A stretch of DNA of 64,000 bases from Catenovulum sp052056295 (GCF_052056295.1 NZ_CP182493.1:1674001-1738000); one strand, 5' to 3'. Positions 44,723 to 54,471 are shown, counted from the stretch's first letter. Numbers and translations are program-made. The notes: generated by a model not told the origin, from the sequence alone.

Positions 44723-47293
44723 TTATTGGCATGAGATGTTTGATTCACCTTCTGGTTTAGCCAACAATTTAACCGCAGCAAAACTTAGCTGCAATGGTTG
44801 GTCTGTTGCTAAACTAAAGGGGGTAAACACCTTGCCAAAATCGGTTCCTGCTTTTGCAAAACAAGCCAAATCTATTCGTAATGTCTGCCACTGGCCTTGA
44901 GTATAGTTAGCTAAAGTTGGTGCTATATTCAGTTTGCCATCACACTCGCCGGCACAATTCATTGCTAACCAAACGTTTGCTGGTATTTGGCTATCAACTC
45001 GAATATCCAACTGCATTACCCCATTTGCTTCAGTGTAGGCACGTAAATCATCTGGGAATGGAGCACCTAAAGACACATCAGCCTGTCCGCCAGTCCAAGT
45101 TACTTGGCGAGCGTCTTCTTGCACATATTTGTCTATGCTTCTAATTTGAATTTTATCTAAACTCACAATTTTAGAATCAACCGCTTTGCGCTCCGTTGCT
45201 GTACCTATGGTTAAAGCCCATGGCGCTTGTGCACTGCGCTCAAAAATCGCGTATTCAGCTAATTTGCTATCAGGGTTGCTGCCCGCAACTTCTGACAAAT
45301 CACTTGCCAGTACATTTTTATCAGCATAAGTTAAACCGAAACCATACGGCAGCAAAGGTTGGTAATCTTCATCACCGACATTAACAGGGCCTTGATCTGC
45401 GAACGCTGGCCATGAGTATGACAACTTACCAGTAAAGTCGTAACGTACGTTAGCGCTTTCATCAGTAAATAAAACATCGGCAACACCAGCACCTTCAGAG
45501 CCTGGCAACCAAGCTGCTACAAATGCATCAGATGCATTCAGTTCTGGGTTTACCCACATAGGTCGACCACTAATAAATACGGATACCACAGGTATGCCTT
45601 GTGCTTTTAGTTTACGCAACAAAGCTAAATCAGTTTTGTTGCCACGCTGATATTCAAGGTTACTGACATCACCATTGCCTTCGGCATATGGCTCTTCACC
45701 AAATACCACAATAGCGACATCAGGTTTATGGCTGAAACTACCATCTACACTTAAGTTAGCTTTACCACCAGCGGCTTTAACCGTTTGTTCAATACCATCC
45801 CAAATTGAGCTGCCACCAGGGAAGTCTTCATTAGAATTACCTGTACCTTGCCAGCTAATGGTCCAACCGCCTGATTGTTTGCCAATATTGTCGGCACCAT
45901 CACCAGCCACTAATACGTTCATAGTAGGTTTCAACGGCAAGATATTTTGTTGGTTTTTTAATAACACTAAACTTTGACGTACAGCTTTACGCGCAACTTC
46001 TCTGTGCTCTGGTGCACCAATCAACTCTGATTTACCTGCTAATGGGCGATTAGCCGGAGATGGTTTGTCGAATAAACCTGCGCGTACTTTTACGCGCAAA
46101 ATACGCGTAACTGCATCATCTAAACGCTGTTGGCTAATCACACCTGCTTTTACTTGAGCCACTACATTGTCGTACAAAACTTTCCATTCATTTGGCGCCA
46201 TGTATACATCTAAACCGGCATTCATAGCATCTGGGCAGTTGTCATTCGTACAGCCTTTAATTTGCCCATGACCACTCCAGTCACCCACAACAAATCCATC
46301 AAAACCCATTTTGTCTTTTAGAACATCGGTTAAGAAATATTTGTTGCCGTGCATTTTAACGCCGTGCCAGCTATTGAATGAAGCCATAACCGACTGTGCA
46401 CCAGCAGCTATGCCAGACACATAACCTTGGGCATGTAGATCAAATAAAGCTTGTTCGCTGTCGATGTTATTGCCTTGGTCATCACCATCAACCGTGCCGC
46501 CGTCACCTAAAAAGTGTTTAACAGTAGAGATGACTCGACGTTCACTTAAAAAGTCAGCGTTGGCTGGCCCTTGTAAACCTTCAACGATTGAGCGCGCATA
46601 GTCGTGAACAATTTTAGGATCTTCCGAATAACCTTCATAAGTGCGCCCCCATCTATCATCACGCACTACAGCAACAGTTGGTGCAAAGACCCAATCTATG
46701 CCAGTAGCCATTACCTCTTTTGCTGTAGCTTCGGCAATTTCTCGAATCAATTCAGGATCATGTGCCGCACCTAAACCTATGTTATGAGGAAATAAAGTCG
46801 CGCCAATCACATTATTGTGACCGTGCACTGCGTCTGTGCCCCACATGGTTGGAATACTTGAACCGTCAATTGAGTCATCAACTGATGCTTGATATAAATC
46901 TTCTGCAAGTTTTATCCAATCAGCTGGGGTTGCATGTTTATTCGCACCAGGGAAAGAGCCACCACCATTTAGGTATGAACCAAACCCATATTTGCGCATA
47001 TCTTCAACACTAATAGAGCCAATTTCAGGCTGAATGGTTTGCGCGACCTTTTGTTCAATGGTCATGCCAGCTAAAATTTTCGCGACTTGCGCTTCAACTT
47101 GTGGGTCTTGTTTCACGGCAATATCTAATTTTGGCCAAATAGACAAATCGCCTTGGCGTGGATCTATAGGTTTATCAACCTGTGATGATTGCGTGTTTTG
47201 ACAGCCCGCTATGGTTAATAATCCGACACTACTCATAAGAGCAATCCCCAATTTAATTTTGCGACTAACAGTCGATAGTTCGATAACTTTCAT
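44723..47293 (-). CDS. GH3 exo-beta-glucosidase lipoprotein (ExoP type)
   Basis: An 856-residue GH3 enzyme with a lipobox (LTIAGC, Cys31). The N-terminal barrel has the KHF substrate-binding motif (residues 259-261) and the catalytic nucleophile Asp338 in FVVGDWSGHG. The (alpha/beta)6 sandwich domain follows with LPGSEGAGVADVLF, and the last 170 or so residues form a galactose-binding-like domain, the arrangement of ExoP from Pseudoalteromonas. ExoP-type enzymes release glucose from beta-1,3- and other beta-glucans, so this is likely the final step of laminarin breakdown. AAAGAGG precedes the ATG. A LacI-type operator lies 61-74 bases upstream. Confidence 0.93.
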   Translation of the reverse strand: MKVIELSTVSRKIKLGIALMSSVGLLTIAGCQNTQSSQVDKPIDPRQGDLSIWPKLDIAVKQDPQVEAQVAKILAGMTIEQKVAQTIQPEIGSISVEDMRKYGFGSYLNGGGSFPGANKHATPADWIKLAEDLYQASVDDSIDGSSIPTMWGTDAVHGHNNVIGATLFPHNIGLGAAHDPELIREIAEATAKEVMATGIDWVFAPTVAVVRDDRWGRTYEGYSEDPKIVHDYARSIVEGLQGPANADFLSERRVISTVKHFLGDGGTVDGDDQGNNIDSEQALFDLHAQGYVSGIAAGAQSVMASFNSWHGVKMHGNKYFLTDVLKDKMGFDGFVVGDWSGHGQIKGCTNDNCPDAMNAGLDVYMAPNEWKVLYDNVVAQVKAGVISQQRLDDAVTRILRVKVRAGLFDKPSPANRPLAGKSELIGAPEHREVARKAVRQSLVLLKNQQNILPLKPTMNVLVAGDGADNIGKQSGGWTISWQGTGNSNEDFPGGSSIWDGIEQTVKAAGGKANLSVDGSFSHKPDVAIVVFGEEPYAEGNGDVSNLEYQRGNKTDLALLRKLKAQGIPVVSVFISGRPMWVNPELNASDAFVAAWLPGSEGAGVADVLFTDESANVRYDFTGKLSYSWPAFADQGPVNVGDEDYQPLLPYGFGLTYADKNVLASDLSEVAGSNPDSKLAEYAIFERSAQAPWALTIGTATERKAVDSKIVSLDKIQIRSIDKYVQEDARQVTWTGGQADVSLGAPFPDDLRAYTEANGVMQLDIRVDSQIPANVWLAMNCAGECDGKLNIAPTLANYTQGQWQTLRIDLACFAKAGTDFGKVFTPFSLATDQPLQLSFAAVKLLAKPEGESNISCQ

Positions 47294-47353
47294 AACCTCT
47301 TTACCCTAGCTCAGATAAGAATTGTGTTTTTAAACATATTTGCAACAATATAG

Positions 47354-47367
47354 TGTAAGCGCTTTCA
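47354..47367. promoter_or_regulatory. LacI-type operator before the GH3 gene
   Basis: TGTAAGCGCTTTCA, a near-perfect palindrome with the AAGCGCTT core, 61-74 bases upstream of the GH3 ATG. Confidence 0.65.
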
Positions 47368-47762
47368 AACCGCAAGCAAAAGGTTATAAATATTGATCAA
47401 AAAAATATCGACCATTTTTTAACCAAACTCTTGCAATAATATTATTAGCCTGTATAGTGCGCGTCTCCCAGCCCATGGCTTTTTCCTAACAAGCACTCGA
47501 GCTTGTTCTTGTCGGCGGTTTAATCTGCCCATGTAAAAGTCGCGCTGGTTTAGTAGAGGTAGTCGCGCTGCCAGTGTGAAAGGTATATTCCACCTAAAAT
47601 TGAGCAATTGTGTGTTAAGCAAATATGTAATGCTTAATCAAAACACATCACTCCACAGAGTTTTGAACAGCTGTGTTTAGTCCAGTGTCCTGCGCCTTAT
47701 ACCCAAGCAAAATTTGGGTTATTACCTCATCGACAATTTGATGATGAAACTAGAGTAGTTAT
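47368..47762. other. Long leader of the DEAD-box helicase gene
   Basis: No credible gene lies here (the 67-codon minus frame at 47419-47622 is unsupported). The stretch contains a direct repeat of AGTCGCGCTG (near 47538 and 47567) and a small hairpin ACCCAA-GCAAAAT-TTGGGT near 47701. A long untranslated leader is typical of cold-induced deaD-type genes; the start point was not seen. Confidence 0.45.
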
Positions 47763-49595
47763 ATGCAAAAAAATGAATCTACAGTTCTATTTAACGAACT
47801 GGGTTTGCCTGCACCTGTATTGCAAGCAATTGAAGAATTAGGCTTTTCTCAACCAACCCCTATCCAAGCACAGTCAATTCCTGCGTTATTAGAAGGTAAC
47901 GACATTCTAGGTGAGGCGCAAACGGGTACTGGTAAAACCGCAGCATTCGGTTTACCACTCTTAAGCAAAATTGATGCAAATGTACGTGAAACACAAATGT
48001 TAGTTGTGTGCCCTACACGTGAACTTGCAATTCAGGTTGCTGAAGCGGTTACAGATTTTGCTAAACACATGCGCGGCGTACGTGTAGCAACTGTTTATGG
48101 TGGTCAGTCATACACGCCACAAATTCGTGATTTAAAAGCAGGCCCACAAATTGTTGTTGGTACACCTGGTCGTTTAATGGATCACATTGATAAAGGTCGT
48201 TTAAAATTAGACGGTTTACGCGCTTGTGTATTAGATGAAGCAGACGAAATGTTAAACATGGGTTTCTTGGAAGATATCCAATGGATCCTTGAGCACGTGC
48301 CAGACAATACCCAAATGGCATTTTTCTCAGCAACTATGCCACCAGCGATCAAAAAAGTAACTCAACAGTTCTTAAAAGATCCTGTACACGTAAAAATTGC
48401 TGCAGTAAAACAAGCAAAAGCAAATATCAGCCAACGTGCATGGCGCGTTAGCAAAATTGGCAAAACAGCTGGTTTAGAGCGTTTAGCTGAAACTTTAGAA
48501 TATGATGCAATGATAGTATTCGTGCGTACACGTAACGATACTTTAACTTTAGCTGAGCACTTAATCGGTAAAGGTTTCCCTGCGGCTGCATTAAATGGTG
48601 ACATGAACCAAAGCGACCGTGAGCGTATTGTTGACCAACTTAAAAATGGTCGTGTATCTATTTTAATTGCAACTGACGTTGTTGCACGTGGTCTTGACGT
48701 TCCACGTATTACTCACGTTATCAACTACGATTTACCAGCAGATTCAGAATCATACGTTCACCGTATTGGTCGTACTGGTCGTGCTGGTCGTAGCGGTGAA
48801 GCTATCTTATTCGCCAATGGTCGTGAAATGCGTACCTTGTTCCGTTTAGAGCGCGCAACTGAAGGCAAGATTGAAGACTTCAACATGCCTGATGCAAACC
48901 AACTTGGTGAAGTACGTATGAAGCGTATGCAAACTGGTTTGTCAGAAGTGATTGAAAAAACCGATTTAGGTAACTTCAGCCATGTTGTTAAGCGTTTTAT
49001 CGAAGAAAACGAGTGGACAGCAGAACAACTAGCTGCAGCTTTGTTGTTTAAACAACAATTAAATCAACCATTGTTCCCACCTAAAGATCCTGTTGGCCGT
49101 GAAATGCGTGGCGACAGAAATGGCGGACGTGACGGTGGTCGCGATGGTCGTCGTGAATCACGTGGTCGTGATCGTGGTGACAGAGCTGAACGCGGTGAAA
49201 GAGGCGGTCGTGATGGTCGTCGTGAATCTCGCGGTCGTGGTGAACGCGGTGAACGTCGTAGCCAGCAAGATTTTGATACTTTCAGATTTGAAGTTGGCCG
49301 TGAGCACGGTGTAGGCCCTGGTGATATCGTTGGCGCAGTAGCAAACGAAATTAACTTAGACAGCAGCCATATTGGTCACATTAAGTTACACGATCAATAC
49401 TCATACGTAGACCTACCAAAAGGCATGCCTAAAGCTGTGTTTGGTAAATTACAACGTGTAATGATCCGTAACCAAAAAATATCACCAACTATTGCAACTG
49501 AGCAAGATGTTGCGTCTGATTACACCCCACGTCGCAGAAACGAAGGTGGTGATAAAGGTGGTTTCAAACGTCGTGAGCGTCGCGCGTTTAACTAA
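47763..49595 (+). CDS. deaD: DEAD-box ATP-dependent RNA helicase
   Basis: A 610-residue helicase that unwinds RNA during ribosome assembly and cold growth. Motifs: Q motif (GFSQPTPIQ), Walker A AQTGTGKT (52-59), DEAD (158-161), SAT, and HRIGRTGRAGRSG. After the core comes a basic Arg/Gly-rich linker (about 445-500) containing repeated RDGRRESRGR, then a DbpA-type RNA-binding domain (about 505-575). Length and layout match DeaD/CsdA, although other paralogues (RhlE, SrmB) are common. It is monocistronic, with a strong terminator downstream. Confidence 0.93.
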   Translation: MQKNESTVLFNELGLPAPVLQAIEELGFSQPTPIQAQSIPALLEGNDILGEAQTGTGKTAAFGLPLLSKIDANVRETQMLVVCPTRELAIQVAEAVTDFAKHMRGVRVATVYGGQSYTPQIRDLKAGPQIVVGTPGRLMDHIDKGRLKLDGLRACVLDEADEMLNMGFLEDIQWILEHVPDNTQMAFFSATMPPAIKKVTQQFLKDPVHVKIAAVKQAKANISQRAWRVSKIGKTAGLERLAETLEYDAMIVFVRTRNDTLTLAEHLIGKGFPAAALNGDMNQSDRERIVDQLKNGRVSILIATDVVARGLDVPRITHVINYDLPADSESYVHRIGRTGRAGRSGEAILFANGREMRTLFRLERATEGKIEDFNMPDANQLGEVRMKRMQTGLSEVIEKTDLGNFSHVVKRFIEENEWTAEQLAAALLFKQQLNQPLFPPKDPVGREMRGDRNGGRDGGRDGRRESRGRDRGDRAERGERGGRDGRRESRGRGERGERRSQQDFDTFRFEVGREHGVGPGDIVGAVANEINLDSSHIGHIKLHDQYSYVDLPKGMPKAVFGKLQRVMIRNQKISPTIATEQDVASDYTPRRRNEGGDKGGFKRRERRAFN

Positions 49596-49626
49596 TCTTT
49601 AAATAATTCAGCTTACTGAATTATTT

Positions 49627-49671
49627 AAAAGCCCAGTCTATTGAAGTCACTTCAATTGATTGGGCTTTTTT
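49627..49671 (+). terminator. Rho-independent terminator of deaD
   Basis: An approximately 19-bp stem with three central mismatches (AAAAGCCCAGTCTATTGAAG pairs with CTTCAATTGATTGGGCTTTT), ending in six or seven T residues. Confidence 0.9.
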
Positions 49672-49823
49672 GTTTCTGTTGTCTCGCCTTGGAATGTGTT
49701 AACAAACTCGTTAGCCATTCGTTCTGGCTACTAAAAATATGATGTAATCACTTTGATTTAATATTGATAGGCTAGGTGTGCGGGTTATTGCAGGTCAAAC
49801 GAAAGAGTTTAGAGAAGAGGGTG

Positions 49824-50190
<367 letters not shown>

Positions 50191-50198
50191 CGGGCGTT

Positions 50199-50204
50199 AT
50201 TCTA
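50199..50204 (-). promoter_or_regulatory. rnpB: Putative -10 element of rnpB
   Basis: TAGAAT on the minus strand, eight bases before the proposed 5' end of the RNA. The -35 is poor (TTAGAT, 18 bases upstream). Confidence 0.45.
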
Positions 50205-50268
50205 CTCGAAAACAAATAAATTATCTAAGAAATTGTGATGGATGATACAAAAGGAAACATAACTCTTG

Positions 50269-50297
50269 TTGACAGCAAATATGATGCTGCTTACCAT
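50269..50297 (+). promoter_or_regulatory. Sigma-70-like promoter of the CsgG-type operon
   Basis: Consensus -35 TTGACA (50269-50274), a 17-base spacer, and -10 TACCAT (50292-50297). The start would be near 50304, about 28 bases before the first ATG. Confidence 0.6.
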
Positions 50298-50331
50298 CCG
50301 AGTAACTCAGATTGGACAGGAAAGGAATTTC

Positions 50332-51006
50332 ATGAAAACCTCCAGCATTTTAGCTATTTGCGCCATCGCGACTATCCTTACAAGCGGATGTGCAACTCAG
50401 CAAACCCATAAAAGCGTCAAGATTGAAAAAGTTGAAAGCCACAGTACACCTTACTATGGACCTAAATCGACCCTAGTGGTTGGCAATTTTGATAATCGCT
50501 CAACGTACATGCAAGGCATGTTTACGCAAAACTCAACGCAATTAACCAATCAGTCAAAAACCATTTTAAAAGCACATTTAACCCAAACAAATCGTTTCAA
50601 AATGGTTGATAGAGAAAATCTAGCTCAATTGAAAGAAGAAGCATCACTGATGGGGCAAAGCCTGCAATTAAAAGGTGCTAGATATATGATTACTGGCGCT
50701 GTAACAGAGTTTGGCCGTAAAAATGTTGGTGACAAACAACTATTTGGCATTTTGGGTTCAGGAAAAAGCCAGGTTGCTTACGCAAAAGTAACTTTGAACA
50801 TTTTAGATGTAGTAACTTCTGAAGTTATTTATTCAACCCAAGGTGCCGGTGAGTACTCCTTAAGTGAACGAGAAGTTTTGGGTTTCGGTTCTACCGCGGG
50901 CTACGACGCAACTTTGAATGGCAAAGTATTAGACTTTGCCATTAAAGAGTGTGTAAATAGCATGGTAAAAGATCTAGAAAGTGGTGTTTTAAATGTTAGT
51001 GAATAA
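50332..51006 (+). CDS. CsgG-family lipoprotein
   Basis: A protein of about 224 residues with a lipobox (LTSGC, Cys18). The CsgG-like region includes STLVVGNFDNRS, NRFKMVDRENLAQLKEE and GARYMITGAVTEFGRK. CsgG proper forms the curli secretion pore; this shorter homologue belongs to the widespread CsgG/DUF4810/DUF799 operon whose function is not settled, and no curli subunit gene is seen nearby. AAAGGA lies before the ATG at 50332. It overlaps the next gene by 14 bases. Confidence 0.88.
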   Translation: MKTSSILAICAIATILTSGCATQQTHKSVKIEKVESHSTPYYGPKSTLVVGNFDNRSTYMQGMFTQNSTQLTNQSKTILKAHLTQTNRFKMVDRENLAQLKEEASLMGQSLQLKGARYMITGAVTEFGRKNVGDKQLFGILGSGKSQVAYAKVTLNILDVVTSEVIYSTQGAGEYSLSEREVLGFGSTAGYDATLNGKVLDFAIKECVNSMVKDLESGVLNVSE

Positions 51007-51376
51007 AACCCAAGTAAAAAACACTTTGCTAGCCTTTGTGGCTTTGCTATCGGTTGGTTGTGCAACTAAAGATAATCGCCAGTACTACTGGGGAAACTAT
51101 GAAACCATTATCTACGGCCACCACCTAAAACAAGAAGATTTTCCGGCTCAAGTGCAAATTCAGCAGCTAACCAAAGACATTGAAAAAGCGCAAACGATAG
51201 GAAAACCAGTGGCTCCTGGCGTATATGCACATCTAGGAATGTTGTACGCAAATATCGGTGACCGAGACTTAGCCTTAGCAGCATTAACGAAAGAAAAAGA
51301 ATTATATCCAGATTCAACCTTGTTAATTGATGGCTTAGTCACTCGGCTGAAACAACATACACAACAAACACAATAA
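50993..51376 (+). CDS. DUF4810 domain-containing lipoprotein
   Basis: A 127-residue protein with a lipobox (LSVGC, about Cys23). The mature part is typical of DUF4810, with YYWGNYETIIYGH and a C-terminal helical part resembling a single TPR unit (VYAHLGMLYANIGDRDLALAALTKEKELYP). It is the middle gene of the CsgG/DUF4810/DUF799 operon and its start lies inside the CsgG-type gene, so translation is coupled. The probable location is the outer membrane, facing the periplasm. Confidence 0.88.
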   Translation: MLVNKTQVKNTLLAFVALLSVGCATKDNRQYYWGNYETIIYGHHLKQEDFPAQVQIQQLTKDIEKAQTIGKPVAPGVYAHLGMLYANIGDRDLALAALTKEKELYPDSTLLIDGLVTRLKQHTQQTQ

Positions 51377-51387
51377 TGGATGTGACA

Positions 51388-52047
51388 ATGAAAATTACAA
51401 AAACGATAACAGCAGTATGTATAGCCTGCCTTACCCTCTTCGTCACAGGCTGCCAAACAACAATGGCTCCTGCATACGATTACACTGCACTAAACAGTGA
51501 GAAACCTAAATCTATTTTAGTTTTACCGCCTACTAACAACACAGTAGATGTTACAGCCACCTATTCGTACCTTTCAACGGTAAGCCAACCTATTGCAGAA
51601 AAAGGATATTATGTCTTTCCTGTTTCAGTAATTGATTCTTTTTTAAAAGAGAATGGCCTGCCAACCCCGGCAGAAATGAACGCTATCCCGCTGGATAAAA
51701 TTAGCGAACATATTGGTGCTGATGCGGTTCTATACGTAAATATCACAGACTGGGGACAAAAATACGTCCTATTGTCATCTAAAACCGTTGCACGCGGCCA
51801 ATTACAATTAGTTTCGACTAAAACAGGTAACCTACTTTGGGATGCGCCATTTAGTTTTGAGCAAGCTTCTGATAGTGGTGGTAACGGTTTAGTCGGCGCG
51901 CTAGTAAATGCAGTGGTAACCCAAATTATTGGTTCAATTAACGACCAAACACCTCAAATTGCACGGGTAGCTAATAACATAGCCTTTAACCAAAAAAATC
52001 GCGGATTATTACCTGGACCTTATTATGTTGCACCAGTGAAGAAATAA
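51388..52047 (+). CDS. DUF799 (GNA1162-like) lipoprotein
   Basis: A protein of about 219 residues with a lipobox (LFVTGC, Cys22). It matches DUF799, with KSILVLPPTNNTVDV, YYVFPVSVIDSFLKENGL and DAVLYVNITDWGQKY. GNA1162 of Neisseria is the described member and is a surface-linked lipoprotein. Last gene of the three-gene operon. I chose ATG 51388; ATG 51376 overlaps the previous stop by one base and is also possible. Confidence 0.88.
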   Translation: MKITKTITAVCIACLTLFVTGCQTTMAPAYDYTALNSEKPKSILVLPPTNNTVDVTATYSYLSTVSQPIAEKGYYVFPVSVIDSFLKENGLPTPAEMNAIPLDKISEHIGADAVLYVNITDWGQKYVLLSSKTVARGQLQLVSTKTGNLLWDAPFSFEQASDSGGNGLVGALVNAVVTQIIGSINDQTPQIARVANNIAFNQKNRGLLPGPYYVAPVKK

Positions 52048-52057
52048 CTTGTACTTT

Positions 52058-52090
52058 TAAGCAGGCAGCTCTAGTGGCTTGCCTGCTTTA
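52058..52090. terminator. Hairpin between the DUF799 and DUF4105 genes
   Basis: TAAGCAGGCA pairs with TGCCTGCTTTA across a 12-base loop. It lies 11 bases past the DUF799 stop and overlaps the stop of the convergent DUF4105 gene. T runs are short, so efficiency is uncertain. Confidence 0.6.
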
Positions 52091-53935
52091 AAAGTAATAC
52101 GCTAGTCCCAATTTAGCATCAACAAAACTCACATCTTCGATTCTTTTATATTCAAACGCATAACGAAATTGCATAGCACGGCTAAGATTAAACGCTTGAC
52201 TAAACTCTAACTTGTGCTGATTTTCCAACCAGTCTTGGTCACCTCTCAGATACTTATACTGCAACACCCAACTCTGATTTTCCCCTTGATAAAAATAATT
52301 AACTTCAGGACCTGCAGCCAAATAGTATCCCTTGGGAAGTCTTGAATGCACATAAGTTTCAACGCCCGCCAAAAAACTAATACTGCCAACCAACACCTCA
52401 TATGTCTGACCATAAGCGTAAGTTAAATAAGGTGAAAACGTATCATTTAGTTTTGAAAAACGTTTCCAGCCAAAATCAACTTGCCACGAATTAGACGTAA
52501 ATAATCCAGTAGATGGCGACAAAGAGCGAATCCCAATTAACTTAAGTTGCTCAAACCTTAGCTGACTATCATTATCCAAGTTCAATTTAAAACTAAACAT
52601 TTCAAGCTGAGAATGTGGCATATACCCAGCGGCAGGGTCTAACAAGTCATGGTAAGCCGGTCGGTATTCAATTTCTAAATAACTTTCACCGTCAAATAAG
52701 CCAATACTCGTTAATAATCGCTGAGTTGCATGCCCTTCATCATCTCTGTGTTTTGGTGAGGGTACAGAGGTAAAATTTTGCTGTACTTGCAACTTACTTC
52801 TATCTGACAACAATTGAATTGAACGCTTGCCTAAATGCGCTAGTGATGATTTTTTCTTTGCCGCAAGGTATCGGCTATAGTGATAAGCCAATTCAAGCAA
52901 TTTGGCTTGTTGGCTATTAGAATAACTTTGCAAGCCAGTAATATTGTATTCTGCTTGTTCAACAATAGCCTTAGCTAACTGCAAATCATGCTCGGATATA
53001 CCTGCTTGTAAATAACGCATCTGCGACAGTATAGACGGTCGATATTCCACTGACTTGACATAATCATTCTCGACTAATGCCCGAATGGTATCTGTTGGTA
53101 TACTTCTATACCGAAACGAACCAAGTAAAGATATTCTCTCAGAGCTTGCATCAACCATACTCAACAATTGATAAGCACAATTTTCACTGAAAAAATAATA
53201 ATCCATGTAAATATCACGCACTTCCCATATATGCCGAACAAACTGAAGTACCTCTTCCTCTGTTAAATCTAGTTCATATTCCCATATATCACGGCTTTCT
53301 AACGAGCCGTACTCAGTGACTTTTTCGTAATAAGGCATAATAGAAAATACACCCGGGTACATTCCTGCTAAGCCTTTATAACTAAATACCAATTGATTGT
53401 CATTTGGATCAGGATTTGCCGCATAGTTCACCGCATAATCCAAAAGTGCATTGTCACTAGACGTTTTTTTGATACGCAACAAGGTGTGACCATACATAGA
53501 GGATGGACTGTTCAAATATGCAGCAGGAAAAACCAAATAGATTTTTTCTGGTGATAAGGTATCACGCCATTCGCTAAATTCAGGGCAAGCTGTTTGATAA
53601 TTTTTAAGTTCAGGTAGCTGCTTACTCAGCCAGTGATAACGGGCAGGAAATAAACACTGTGTTTTAACTGTTTTATTTGTTGCTAAATCCCCTTTAAAGG
53701 CAGCAACAGTAGCAACTAACTCAGCATAAGCATCGGTTTTTCCTGATGGTGAAAGAAAAAAAGCTGCGGAATCAATTTGACTTTGATTTGGTGCAATAAA
53801 ACCTGCTTGATGGAAGTGTAATAAATCTAACCAATATCGTTGTTTAGCTAAATTAATAAGTTGGTCTGCGAGCGAATTAAACGAAAAGAAAAATGATAAA
53901 CAAACTATCAAGCGTACAGAATATTTATGCAGCAC
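52088..53935 (-). CDS. DUF4105 (Lnb-like) protein with barrel-like C-terminal region
   Basis: A protein of about 615 residues with a signal peptide (VCLSFFFSFNSLADQ). The DUF4105 domain (about 110-300) shows SSMYGHTLLRIKK, LVFSYKGLAGMYPG and YYFFSENCAYQLLSMVD; its Cys/His residues are those of papain-like hydrolases. In Gram-positive bacteria the DUF4105 protein Lnb transfers an acyl chain on lipoproteins; the role in gammaproteobacteria is not established. The C-terminal 250 residues are rich in alternating beta strands and end in KLGLAYYF, like an outer-membrane barrel. I favour GTG 53935, with GGAA upstream; the frame extends to a TTG at 53965 within a hairpin. Confidence 0.8.
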   Translation of the reverse strand: MLHKYSVRLIVCLSFFFSFNSLADQLINLAKQRYWLDLLHFHQAGFIAPNQSQIDSAAFFLSPSGKTDAYAELVATVAAFKGDLATNKTVKTQCLFPARYHWLSKQLPELKNYQTACPEFSEWRDTLSPEKIYLVFPAAYLNSPSSMYGHTLLRIKKTSSDNALLDYAVNYAANPDPNDNQLVFSYKGLAGMYPGVFSIMPYYEKVTEYGSLESRDIWEYELDLTEEEVLQFVRHIWEVRDIYMDYYFFSENCAYQLLSMVDASSERISLLGSFRYRSIPTDTIRALVENDYVKSVEYRPSILSQMRYLQAGISEHDLQLAKAIVEQAEYNITGLQSYSNSQQAKLLELAYHYSRYLAAKKKSSLAHLGKRSIQLLSDRSKLQVQQNFTSVPSPKHRDDEGHATQRLLTSIGLFDGESYLEIEYRPAYHDLLDPAAGYMPHSQLEMFSFKLNLDNDSQLRFEQLKLIGIRSLSPSTGLFTSNSWQVDFGWKRFSKLNDTFSPYLTYAYGQTYEVLVGSISFLAGVETYVHSRLPKGYYLAAGPEVNYFYQGENQSWVLQYKYLRGDQDWLENQHKLEFSQAFNLSRAMQFRYAFEYKRIEDVSFVDAKLGLAYYF

Positions 53936-53953
53936 CAGTAAATTCCATATTAA

Positions 53954-53975
53954 GGGCGATTGCAATCAATCGCCC
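53954..53975 (-). terminator. Hairpin after the DUF3015 gene
   Basis: A perfect 8-bp GC-rich stem, GGGCGATT / AATCGCCC, loop GCAATC. It lies 20 bases past the DUF3015 stop and just before the DUF4105 gene. There is no long T run, so it may only attenuate. Confidence 0.5.
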
Positions 53976-53994
53976 TGCATTAAACAACCTTGTC

Positions 53995-54471
53995 CTAAGC
54001 TAAATATTTAGCTAATACTTGGTCTTGTTCCATTACAGCGACAATAGATTGATAAGCAGTAGAAGCATTGACCTGCTCTGATGCAAATACTTTATCAAAA
54101 TTAGTTTGTAACGTTTGATTAAACAAAGCTTTATCTTCTGCTTTAATTTCCATTAAGTTGGCAAGCGCGTCTAATGTTTCACCTTGACCTTTTGCCACAT
54201 CAACAGCTAATGGCTCCAAGTTGTTGTTTAAAAACATAGCTAAACCTTTTTTCAAAGGACCATTAGCAGCTTCACACCCTAAAGTACCCGAAGTCATACC
54301 AAAAGTTTGATTGCCAGATGTACCGTTAGTTGTTGCAGCTAACACATGCTCATGAAATTCATTTGCATTTTGGAATACAACTGCTGTCCCTAAACCACAG
54401 CCCGCAGGACCATTTGCCAAAACACCAAATGAAGCGCCAGATAACACAACTGTTAAAAGTAGTTTTTTCAT
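53995..54471 (-). CDS. DUF3015 domain-containing periplasmic protein
   Basis: A protein of about 158 residues with a signal peptide (cleavage after VLA, about residue 20) and the DUF3015 features AGCGLGTAV and FGMTSGTLGCEA at the start of the mature part. The function is unknown. AAGGA lies 6 bases before the ATG at 54471. It is placed between two DUF4105 genes, an arrangement I associate with this family, which suggests a joint envelope role. Confidence 0.85.
   Translation of the reverse strand: MKKLLLTVVLSGASFGVLANGPAGCGLGTAVVFQNANEFHEHVLAATTNGTSGNQTFGMTSGTLGCEAANGPLKKGLAMFLNNNLEPLAVDVAKGQGETLDALANLMEIKAEDKALFNQTLQTNFDKVFASEQVNASTAYQSIVAVMEQDQVLAKYLA

Noticed and set aside
47419..47622. 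Minus-strand 67-codon frame upstream of the DEAD-box helicase
   Set aside because: No ribosome site, no recognisable motif; composition unlike neighbours.
49093..49314. Plus-strand valine-rich frame
   Set aside because: Shadow of the Arg/Gly-rich linker of the DEAD-box helicase.
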